DNA of 9,882 nt from Chlamydiota bacterium (GTDB lineage: Bacteria; Chlamydiota; Chlamydiia; Chlamydiales; Simkaniaceae), in assembly GCA_029556005.1 (NCBI GenBank), contig JAKQGT010000225.1, positions 1 through 9,882 of the forward strand, read 5' to 3'. This document shows, one piece after another, positions 1 to 9,128 of the stretch. The notes under the pieces were generated by a model. That model had not been told where the DNA came from. It made no database searches and saw only the letters and a program-made list of their open reading frames with translations. Each line of letters begins with the position of its first letter. The first letter of the stretch is position 1. Position numbers and translations under genes: made by a program.

Positions 1-536
1 ATTTTTGCTTGGGTCTCCTGATCATCAAGTGCTCTCTTTTCCCCTTGGTGGTAGACATATTTGCGGGCAGCCATAGTAGCGCTATAGGATGCTAAAAATT
101 TTTCGAAGAGGGCTTCCTTAGAAAGGGTGGGGGATTCCCCTTCAAGTACTTTTAACACTTCTTCTTCATACTCAATGATAAATAGGGTATCTAGCATTTC
201 GTTATGAAGGGAAAAAACTTCTTTTTCCAAGTTTTCGATTTCCGCTTCGAGTGCGGGTTTGATCTCTTTAACAAGGGGAAGAAAGGCTATCAGTTGACGC
301 GTTTCTTGGAAGAAATAAGAGAAAAGCTTAAAAGAGGCGACAACCGTTTTAATACACTTATCTATGAAGGAGTCCGTAGGATCATAGGGGGATTCGTAAA
401 GGAAAAGGGGGCTAATTGCTCGAAGAGTGTCTGGGGCGGTTTTTATTGAAACCTGGGGGAACTTTGCTGAGAATTCCTGGAGAGATGTAATGGTTTGTGG
501 GGTGAGATAGGGCCTCACCGAGCTTTCGATTTTCAT
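1..536 (-). CDS. Unrecognised protein, N-terminal 178 residues; gene runs off the left edge
   Basis: Reading the minus strand from the ATG at 536-534 gives 178 codons without a stop up to the window edge, so the gene is truncated by the window, not broken. The start is supported by a strong purine-rich ribosome binding site (AAGGAAGG) ending a few bases upstream. The protein begins MKIESSVRPYLTPQTI. Residues 63-90 are rich in hydrophobic and aromatic residues but broken by charged ones, so a membrane helix is doubtful. Residues 90-135 are dense in Glu and Lys with regularly spaced Leu/Ile/Val, suggesting a long helix or coiled coil. No signal peptide is seen. I do not recognise the family. 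It is divergent from glgB across an AT-rich spacer. Being open, with good initiation context, makes it a real gene with fair certainty; its function is unknown. Confidence 0.75.
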   Translation of the reverse strand, partial: MKIESSVRPYLTPQTITSLQEFSAKFPQVSIKTAPDTLRAISPLFLYESPYDPTDSFIDKCIKTVVASFKLFSYFFQETRQLIAFLPLVKEIKPALEAEIENLEKEVFSLHNEMLDTLFIIEYEEEVLKVLEGESPTLSKEALFEKFLASYSATMAARKYVYHQGEKRALDDQETQAK

Positions 537-681
537 TTCCTTCCTTAATGAAAAATAATTGATTATTTTATTATACTATAATTTTAATTATACTTAATTA
601 TAAAAATTTATTTTATTATTATATTAAATATTTTTTTGATTCTGATGACAGCCTTTTTTGATTTTGCTATAAGGAGCGGGT
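537..681. promoter_or_regulatory. AT-rich divergent promoter region between the left-edge gene and glgB
   Basis: No gene is seen here. Bases 551-640 contain only 4 G/C out of 90, far below the flanking genes. A perfect 13-base inverted repeat (ATTATA C TATAAT) at 570-582 places a consensus -10 hexamer on each strand, back to back: minus-strand TATAAT at 575-570 for the left-edge gene and plus-strand TATAAT at 577-582 for glgB. Neither has a good -35 at 16-18 bases; the closest plus-strand candidate, TTGATT at 559-564, is only 12 bases away. Start-site assignment is therefore uncertain. The glgB ribosome binding site AAGGAG lies at 671-676, five bases before the ATG. Confidence 0.5.
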
Positions 682-4721
<4,040 letters not shown>

Positions 4722-4759
4722 AGCGCTACCATCCCTAGAAAGTATTTTTGAGGTTTATC

Positions 4760-5362
4760 ATGGTTAAGTCAATTATTGCAGGAATTATTGGGGGGATTAT
4801 CGCATTTGTTTGGGGATTTGTTTCCTGGATGGTTCTTCCTTGGCATAACGAAGTGATCAATAAATTTCAGAATCAGGAGTTTGTTTCTTGGGTCATTAAA
4901 GAAAACGTCACGAAGGATGGTGTCTATATGGCCCCCTATGCTCAGGGAGATCAATTCCATGTGACGCCTGATGATATTTCAAGTGAGATAAAACAGCAGG
5001 ATGCAGCCCTCAAAAAAGGTCCTTATGTTTTTGCTCAGGTGAGAGTCAATGGGGTGGATATGAGCAGCCCCCTTCCCTACATCTACTCATTTCTCACGCA
5101 GTTTGTTGCTATATTTTTTGTCAGTTTTATCATGTTGAAGATGATCGATACGACTTATGGAGGACGTCTCTTTTTTGTCACCATGATCGGATTGCTGGCC
5201 GGAATCATTGCTCTTGTTCCCAATTGGAATTGGTTTGGAGCGGGGTATCGTTTTACACTCGTCATGATGGCTGATTATGTAGTTCAATGGTTTTTCGTCG
5301 GACTTTTCCTTGCAGGTTTTGCTAGGCCAAAACCCGAGCGAGGGCATGAGCTGATGATGTAA
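4760..5362 (+). CDS. Small four-helix membrane protein of unknown function
   Basis: A 200-residue integral membrane protein. Predicted membrane segments by eye are residues 4-26, 104-127, 135-155 and 167-187. Between the first and second lies a soluble loop of about 75 residues. Conspicuous motifs are FVSWMVLPWHN at the end of helix 1, GVYMAPY in the loop and NWNWFGAGY between helices 3 and 4. I have the impression that SWM-LPWH proteins form a conserved uncharacterised family in chlamydiae and some gammaproteobacteria, but I cannot name it. A TTG at 4748 is in frame, but GAGG at 4750-4753 sits six bases before the ATG at 4760, so I chose the ATG. The gene lies 38 bases after ligA on the same strand and may be the last gene of the glgB-ligA transcript. 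It converges with miaB. No function is assigned. Confidence 0.85.
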   Translation: MVKSIIAGIIGGIIAFVWGFVSWMVLPWHNEVINKFQNQEFVSWVIKENVTKDGVYMAPYAQGDQFHVTPDDISSEIKQQDAALKKGPYVFAQVRVNGVDMSSPLPYIYSFLTQFVAIFFVSFIMLKMIDTTYGGRLFFVTMIGLLAGIIALVPNWNWFGAGYRFTLVMMADYVVQWFFVGLFLAGFARPKPERGHELMM

Positions 5363-5388
5363 TACCCGAAGAGCCATCACTTCGGTAT
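5362..5388. terminator. Hairpin spanning the convergent gene ends (possible weak bidirectional stop)
   Basis: The two convergent genes end only 14 bases apart. The segment ATACCCGAAG (5362-5371) pairs with CTTCGGTAT (5380-5388), giving nine pairs with one bulged C and an eight-base loop. The stem uses the last base of the plus-strand stop codon and the final codons and stop of miaB. Neither strand has a T-run after the stem, so it is not a canonical intrinsic terminator. It is the only structure available to separate the opposing transcripts. Confidence 0.35.
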
Positions 5389-6693
5389 AACCTCTCCGAT
5401 GAGCGTTTGGTGATTGAAGCTATGTAGTTTGACGGTTTGTAGGGTCCCAATGAGGGATTCTTCCCCCGGGAAAATGACTTTTTTCCAGCAGCGGGTCCGC
5501 CCTTTTAATTGACCATCTCTATTGCGACGCTCGACTAAAACTTCTACCTCTTTGCCGAGTAGCTCTTGACGCTCTTCTGCGCAAAGCGATTCATGGAGGG
5601 CCATGAGTCTTTGTAAACGCTCCTCTTTAATCTGTTCGGGGATATCATCTTTCCACCGCATGGCTGGAGTTCCTTTGCGGGGGCTATAGGTATAGAGGAA
5701 AGCGACCGAATAGCGAATCTGACGGAAAACTTCGAGGGTCTCTTCGAATTCCTCTTCCGTTTCGGTGGGGAATCCTACAATAATATCGGTTCCAAGAGCC
5801 ACATTCGGGACGATCTCTTTCAAAAGAGCCACTTTTTCGAAGTATTGCTCCTTCGTATAGATCCGGTGCATCTTTTTTAAGATCCTGTTGGATCCTGCTT
5901 GAATAGGAAAATGGACAAACTCACAAAGAGAGGGGAGGTCTCGGATCGCTTGCATGAGGTCAACAGTGATGTCTATCGGATGGCTTGTCATGAAACGGAT
6001 CCGCTCAATCCCCTCAATGTTATCTAAGCGGTAGAGAAGATCATGAAAGAGCTCGCGCCATTCGGGTTTATCTTTTCCATAGCTATTGACATTTTGCCCC
6101 AGAAGGGTGATCTCTTTGTAGCCTTGCTCAGCGAGGAGGCGACACTCTCTTTCGATATCCTCTGGAGGGCGAGAAACCTCTTGCCCCCGCGTGTAGGGGA
6201 CGACGCAATAGGTACAAAACTTATCACATCCCCGGATAATCGAGACATGGGCTTTGTATTTGTCATCCCGTTTGGCAACTAAATAGTTGAGATTTTCTTC
6301 AAATTGATCATCCGTTTTGATTTGTTTTTCCCCCGTTTCGATCACTTGATCTAAAATCAGGTCCAAATCGGTGATATTATTCGTACCAATCACAAAATCG
6401 ACATTGGGGAGTTTCCGGAAGAGGCTCTCTTTTTTTGCCATTGCCATACATCCCGTGATCCCGATAATCTGTTTTTTCTTAGAGCGACCGATTTGGCCAA
6501 TTTTTCCCATCACTTTGCGTTCTGCAAGATCTCGAATGGAACAGGTATTAAAGAGAAGGACGTCTCCCTCCGACTCATCATGTACCCGTTTTAGCCCCCG
6601 TTTTTCGAGTTGCCCCACCATGATTTCGGAATCGAGCTCATTCATTTGGCACCCATACGTGCGAACGAAGAAAGTCTTTGGCTTAGTTGTCAT
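5377..6693 (-). CDS. miaB: tRNA-2-methylthio-N6-dimethylallyladenosine synthase
   Basis: A radical SAM methylthiotransferase that adds a methylthio group to i6A37 next to the anticodon of tRNAs reading UNN codons. The 438 residues hold the N-terminal UPF0004 domain with cluster ligands C15 (RTYGCQMNELDSE), C51 (NTCSIR) and C82 (GCMA). The radical SAM core follows, with the CxxxCxxC set C156, C160 and C163 (RGCDKFCTYCVVPYTRG). A C-terminal TRAM domain covers about 376-438. The CQMNELDSE and GQNVNSYG (199-206) sequences favour MiaB over the relatives RimO and MtaB. AGGGAG at 6704-6699, five bases before the ATG, supports the start. It is last in the minus-strand block, 98 bases after the preceding gene, and has a good promoter of its own. 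All six iron-sulphur cysteines are present, so the enzyme should be active. Confidence 0.97.
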   Translation of the reverse strand: MTTKPKTFFVRTYGCQMNELDSEIMVGQLEKRGLKRVHDESEGDVLLFNTCSIRDLAERKVMGKIGQIGRSKKKQIIGITGCMAMAKKESLFRKLPNVDFVIGTNNITDLDLILDQVIETGEKQIKTDDQFEENLNYLVAKRDDKYKAHVSIIRGCDKFCTYCVVPYTRGQEVSRPPEDIERECRLLAEQGYKEITLLGQNVNSYGKDKPEWRELFHDLLYRLDNIEGIERIRFMTSHPIDITVDLMQAIRDLPSLCEFVHFPIQAGSNRILKKMHRIYTKEQYFEKVALLKEIVPNVALGTDIIVGFPTETEEEFEETLEVFRQIRYSVAFLYTYSPRKGTPAMRWKDDIPEQIKEERLQRLMALHESLCAEERQELLGKEVEVLVERRNRDGQLKGRTRCWKKVIFPGEESLIGTLQTVKLHSFNHQTLIGEVIPK

Positions 6694-6733
6694 AGTCGCT
6701 CCCTATATACTCAACCAACTTTGAAAATGTCTG

Positions 6734-6763
6734 AGTATAGGGGAAGGGGGCGCTATTTATCAA
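6734..6763 (-). promoter_or_regulatory. Sigma-70-type promoter for miaB
   Basis: On the minus strand, TTGATA (6763-6758, five of six matches to TTGACA) is separated by 18 bases from TATACT (6739-6734, five of six matches to TATAAT). Transcription would start near 6727, giving a leader of about 33 bases with the ribosome binding site near its end. The spacer is unusually G/C-rich (a run of C on this strand). An 8-base inverted repeat, TATACTCA at 6706-6713 and TGAGTATA at 6732-6739, overlaps the -10 and could be an operator, though repeats of this size also arise by chance. Confidence 0.5.
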
Positions 6764-6791
6764 CCTTTGAGCAACTCATAACGATACTATT

Positions 6792-7235
6792 TTAGAGGCT
6801 GACGTTATCAAGCGAGTCAAAAAGGCACCCTAAGAGGTGTGAGCCTAAAGCAACTCCGATGAGAAGGATAGCATTTCCTGCCATCTGATGCATTAGAGGT
6901 TGCTGAACAGATTTTAAGTGACCGTAACCCGCCTGATCTGCAACCAGTTTTGCGAGGAGAGTGATAGGGGCAAAAGCGGCTGCTGCAACAGCTGTTTTAA
7001 AGGCAACATCTCCTAGATCATCTAGGGTAGAAATTTTTTTAGCCCCTAGTGGGTGTTCTTTCTCTGGTTTGGTAGGCGTGAACATTTTTGCGGCAAAATA
7101 ATTAGTTAGCAGCGTAAAGGGGATCGCTAGGGCGCACCATGACATGTCATAGAGTGCATTTCCCGCGCGATCTTTCGAGTTAAAAACGACTGCTCTTGCT
7201 CCTGCAAAGGCTACATCTGCAATATGGGTTGCCAT
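6792..7235 (-). CDS. Small hydrophobic protein of unknown function, likely three membrane helices
   Basis: A 147-residue protein that I do not recognise. Hydrophobic segments lie at about 32-50 (SWCALAIPFTLLTNYFAAK), 78-99 (Ala-rich) and 117-138 (MAGNAILLIGVALGSHLL). A hydrophilic Lys/Pro/Glu-rich loop (52-72, TPTKPEKEHPLGAKK) separates the first two. There is no cleavable signal peptide; the N-terminus is soluble and basic (RAVVFNSKDRAGN). AGGAG at 7247-7243, seven bases before the ATG, is a good ribosome binding site. The gene is 75 bases after another small hydrophobic protein gene on the same strand, and the two may be co-transcribed. A lineage-specific membrane or inclusion-membrane protein is possible in a chlamydial host, but nothing in the sequence proves secretion. 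Confidence 0.8.
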   Translation of the reverse strand: MATHIADVAFAGARAVVFNSKDRAGNALYDMSWCALAIPFTLLTNYFAAKMFTPTKPEKEHPLGAKKISTLDDLGDVAFKTAVAAAAFAPITLLAKLVADQAGYGHLKSVQQPLMHQMAGNAILLIGVALGSHLLGCLFDSLDNVSL

Positions 7236-7268
7236 TTTAGTTCTCCTGTAATATAAGAATTTATCGTA

Positions 7269-7274
7269 ATTATA
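7269..7274 (-). promoter_or_regulatory. Possible -10 element for the 147-residue protein gene
   Basis: A consensus TATAAT is read on the minus strand at 7274-7269, about 34 bases before the ATG. No convincing -35 hexamer lies 16-18 bases upstream. The whole 75-base gap is AT-rich, so a chance match is quite possible. If it is real, the gene can be transcribed independently of the one upstream. Confidence 0.25.
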
Positions 7275-7289
7275 TGAAATTGGTAATTA

Positions 7290-7315
7290 AATAAAATAAT
7301 AACAATTATTTTATT
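7290..7315 (-). terminator. AT-only hairpin at the end of the 163-residue protein gene
   Basis: AATAAAATAAT (7290-7300) and ATTATTTTATT (7305-7315) form a perfect 11-base stem with a 4-base loop. The repeat covers the TAA stop of the gene ending at 7311. Read on the minus strand the 3' arm is T-rich and is followed by TAATTACC. The stem has no G-C pair, so it is weak as a terminator, but its position between two gene ends and starts suggests partial termination or an mRNA 3' end. Confidence 0.3.
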
Positions 7316-7802
7316 CTATGTTTTCTTGTTTTTCAATTGAATCAAGTTGTTTCGCTATGTAACTGATCACACTATCCATGACATAAACGTATAAATAACA
7401 TTTGAAAATATGGGTAAAGCATCCAACTAGACTAAAGCTCGAAGGGAGGCTGGTATCATTAGAGCGATCGACATAGTCCTTGAATAGGAGAGCTGTAGGG
7501 AGGGAAATCAGGGAGGCAAAGATCACTTTTCGAATGAGCATATTGAGAGGGTCATCTTGCTGTGTTGGCGTGTTTTTAACATAGGACCAGATCGTGAAAA
7601 TCTTTTTTTGAAGCTCCGGTTTTTGGTCTCTCCATGTTTTACTGAGAGATTGGATGATCTTATCAATGCTTTGAGAAAGAAAGTGTGAGCCATTTTCAAC
7701 GCCCCAAAAAAAGTACTCTTTCCCTTTTTCTGAGTAAAAAGAGGTATTTTCACTAAGTCTTGTAAATAAATTTGTTGCATCTAATATTAGATAATTTGAC
7801 AT
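7311..7802 (-). CDS. Small membrane protein of unknown function with a bilobed hydrophobic domain
   Basis: A 163-residue protein that I do not recognise. Residues 1-85 are polar and helical-looking, with many Ser, Lys and aromatic residues. Two hydrophobic segments follow, at about 88-107 (LIRKVIFASLISLPTALLF) and about 122-148 (SFSLVGCFTHIF onward, rich in Tyr/Val). They are separated by a short polar loop (DYVDRSNDTSLPS) that can form a hairpin in a membrane. The tail is charged (KQLDSIEKQENIE). Paired hydrophobic lobes with a short loop are the hallmark of chlamydial Inc proteins, so an inclusion-membrane role is a hypothesis, weakened by the C-terminal rather than N-terminal position of the lobes. 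GGGAG at 7812-7808, five bases from the ATG, supports the start. It is the first gene of the minus-strand block and is divergent from rplM. Confidence 0.8.
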   Translation of the reverse strand: MSNYLILDATNLFTRLSENTSFYSEKGKEYFFWGVENGSHFLSQSIDKIIQSLSKTWRDQKPELQKKIFTIWSYVKNTPTQQDDPLNMLIRKVIFASLISLPTALLFKDYVDRSNDTSLPSSFSLVGCFTHIFKCYLYVYVMDSVISYIAKQLDSIEKQENIE

Positions 7803-7949
7803 ATTTTCTCCCGATTTATTTAATTATTCGAGTTTATATCAATTTTAATAATTAACAGAAAGAATTAAAACAATATTTATTATATTTAATAAGTGTCAGT
7901 AGGGAGTGCTTAGTGCCATCAAAAAGTTCATTATTCTGCTATTCTTGAC
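7803..7949. promoter_or_regulatory. AT-rich divergent spacer with an extended -10 for the minus-strand block
   Basis: No gene is seen. For the minus-strand block, TGA-TATAAA (7841-7833) is an extended -10 type element about 31 bases before the ATG at 7802, with a predicted start near 7826. The -35 position has only weak similarity. The left two thirds are strongly AT-rich, while 7893-7920 is more mixed (gtgtcagtagggagtgc) with no structure I can identify. The rplM promoter follows directly. Confidence 0.35.
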
Positions 7950-7978
7950 TTGGCAAAAAAGAAAAAAAAGGATATGGT
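7950..7978 (+). promoter_or_regulatory. Promoter of the rplM-rpsI operon
   Basis: TTGGCA (7950-7955, five of six matches to TTGACA), a 17-base spacer and TATGGT (7973-7978, four of six matches to TATAAT). The spacer is almost entirely A, interrupted by single G residues. Chlamydial rRNA promoters are known to depend on an AT-rich spacer, so an A-tract here fits a strongly expressed ribosomal gene. The predicted start is near 7985, leaving a leader of about 30 bases. An overlapping TTGACT at 7945-7950 is less well spaced. Confidence 0.5.
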
Positions 7979-8015
7979 TTTACCTCAAATACAAATCGAA
8001 TAAGGATGAACGGAA

Positions 8016-8465
8016 ATGGCAAAGCGAAAGAATACGACTTTCCTCCTGACAAAAGAAGAAGCAAGAGCAGAAAAAGGTTGGCTTATTCTAGATGCTAAAG
8101 GTAAGAATCTGGGGCGTTTCGCATCAGAAATAGCGAAGATTCTTAGAGGAAAGCATAAGGTCACGTTTACCCCTCATGTAGATAATGGAGATGGTGTGAT
8201 TGTGGTGAATGCTGAGCAAGTCGTTGTGACTGGCGGAAAGGAAGCGCAAAAGATTTACCAGTATTATACGGGCCATATGGGTGGTAGACGCGAAATTCCT
8301 TATCGCGTCATGAAAGACCGTAAGCCTACATACATTGTTCGTCATGCCGTGCAAGGAATGATGCCCAAAACGAAGCTTGGAAAAGCGCAACTGAAAAGAC
8401 TGCGGATTTTTGCTGGTGAAAAACACGATTTAGCTGCGCAAACTCCCGTTGCTGTAGAAGTATAA
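8016..8465 (+). CDS. rplM: 50S ribosomal protein L13 (uL13)
   Basis: An early-assembling protein of the large ribosomal subunit that binds 23S rRNA. The 149 residues cover the whole family: the WLILDAKGKNLGRFASEIAK start of the fold (22-41), RGKHKVTFTPHVDNGDGV (44-61), YYTGHMGG (83-90) and the L13 signature AVQGMMPKTKLG (111-122). The first 20 residues form a charged N-terminal extension (TKEEARAEKG) like that of chlamydial L13. AAGGA at 8002-8006 lies nine bases before the ATG. rpsI follows after 19 bases in the usual bacterial L13-S9 pair. Identification is certain. Confidence 0.98.
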   Translation: MAKRKNTTFLLTKEEARAEKGWLILDAKGKNLGRFASEIAKILRGKHKVTFTPHVDNGDGVIVVNAEQVVVTGGKEAQKIYQYYTGHMGGRREIPYRVMKDRKPTYIVRHAVQGMMPKTKLGKAQLKRLRIFAGEKHDLAAQTPVAVEV

Positions 8466-8484
8466 CTGAAGGACGAAAGAGATT

Positions 8485-8880
8485 ATGGCGATCAAAAAGG
8501 AAACTATTGGCGTAGGAAGACGTAAGCGAGCTATCGCAGCAGTACGACTCCGTAGAGGAAAAGGAAATATCGACGTTAATGGTCGTAAGTTTGAAGAGTA
8601 TTTCGGCGGCGAATTACAGAAATTGACGATTTTATCGCCTCTTGAAAAGCTCGGCCTTGTAGGCAACTATGATATCATTATTCGTGCCAAAGGAGGCGGG
8701 ATTGAAGGCCAAATGATTGCTGCCCGTCTAGGCATTGCACGTGCCCTTGTAAAAGAGGACGAAGATAGACGTTCTGCTTTAAAAGCGGAAGGCTTTCTCA
8801 CACGTGATCCACGTAAGCGCGAACGTAAGAAATATGGTCTTGCAGGAGCAAGAAAACGCTTCCAATTCTCGAAGCGATAA
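8485..8880 (+). CDS. rpsI: 30S ribosomal protein S9 (uS9)
   Basis: A small-subunit protein of the 30S head whose C-terminal tail reaches the P-site tRNA. The 131 residues show [14 protein letters not shown] near the N-terminus (9-22), the core [20 protein letters not shown] (70-89), and the basic tail [18 protein letters not shown] (107-124) ending QFSKR with the conserved final Arg. Nothing is missing. The preceding gene is rplM, 19 bases upstream, with GAAGGA inside the gap as ribosome binding site. After the stop, the 12 bases ACGTAAGCGCGA repeat a stretch inside the gene (8811-8822 and 8881-8892), which is probably chance. Confidence 0.98.
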   Translation: MAIKKETIGVGRRKRAIAAVRLRRGKGNIDVNGRKFEEYFGGELQKLTILSPLEKLGLVGNYDIIIRAKGGGIEGQMIAARLGIARALVKEDEDRRSALKAEGFLTRDPRKRERKKYGLAGARKRFQFSKR

Positions 8881-8894
8881 ACGTAAGCGCGATT

Positions 8895-8924
8895 TTGAAA
8901 GCGCTGAGGATAAGAGAATATTAT
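8895..8924 (+). promoter_or_regulatory. Candidate promoter downstream of rpsI
   Basis: TTGAAA (8895-8900, five of six matches to TTGACA), an 18-base spacer and TATTAT (8919-8924, five of six matches to TATAAT), beginning 14 bases after the rpsI stop. Predicted transcription starts near 8931. No good coding region follows, but a strong terminator lies about 180 bases further on, so the natural product would be a short RNA. Two-hexamer matches of this quality can occur by chance in AT-rich DNA. Confidence 0.4.
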
Positions 8925-8930
8925 GAAATG

Positions 8931-9112
8931 GATCCTTTAGACACGAGCGAAGGGAATAGCCTGTTTGCTATTTCCTAGTGAGTGGATGAAGGAAACAATC
9001 ATAAGAAATCTTAGAGTTAGTGTTTACGAAAGCAAGGTTACGTTTGGTAAACAAATCACCTCTCTTTTCTTTTTATACGAATCCCCAGGAAGCAATTCCT
9101 GGGGATTTTTTT
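8931..9112 (+). ncRNA. Candidate small RNA (or long rpsI 3' untranslated region), about 180 nt
   Basis: This stretch lies between rpsI and a convergent gene and lacks a convincing reading frame. It is bounded by a candidate promoter and a strong intrinsic terminator. Inside are two hairpins: GGGAATAGC (8952-8960) with GCTATTTCC (8967-8975), nine pairs with one G-U and a six-base loop; and TGTTTAC (9021-9027) with GTAAACA (9047-9053), seven pairs continued by three A-T pairs after a mismatch. A pyrimidine-rich stretch that looks unpaired (about 9055-9076) follows, containing ATCACCTC, the same as part of the usual 16S rRNA 3' end. I compared it with what I remember of 6S, 4.5S, tmRNA and RNase P RNA and see no match. 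It could equally be only the operon's untranslated tail. Confidence 0.35.
9080..9112 (+). terminator. Strong intrinsic terminator after rplM-rpsI
   Basis: AATCCCCAGGAA (9080-9091) pairs perfectly with TTCCTGGGGATT (9096-9107), a 12-base stem closed by a GCAA tetraloop (GNRA type) and running straight into a T-tract (9106-9112). This is a canonical rho-independent terminator for plus-strand transcripts. On the minus strand the stem is followed by CGTATAAAAAG with no T-run, so it should not stop the convergent outer membrane protein transcript efficiently. Confidence 0.93.
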
Positions 9113-9128
9113 AGATTAAAGCGAGTTG

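Noticed and set aside
204..449. An 81-codon plus-strand frame at the left edge
   Set aside because: It lies opposite the 178-codon minus-strand frame, which has a strong ribosome binding site; this frame has a Phe/Gly/Lys-rich composition unlike a normal protein and a poor start context.
6371..6724. A 117-codon plus-strand frame within miaB
   Set aside because: It is antisense to the conserved N-terminal domain of MiaB, with no independent support.
8931..9112. Known RNA families (6S, 4.5S, tmRNA, RNase P) for the region after rpsI
   Set aside because: None of their signature sequences as I remember them is present, and the ends do not form the long closing stem expected for 6S RNA.
8986..9114. 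A 42-codon open frame beginning MKETIIRNL downstream of rpsI
   Set aside because: It has no good ribosome binding site, it runs through both arms of the terminator hairpin, and its stop codon is made by the end of the T-tract, so the frame is most likely accidental.
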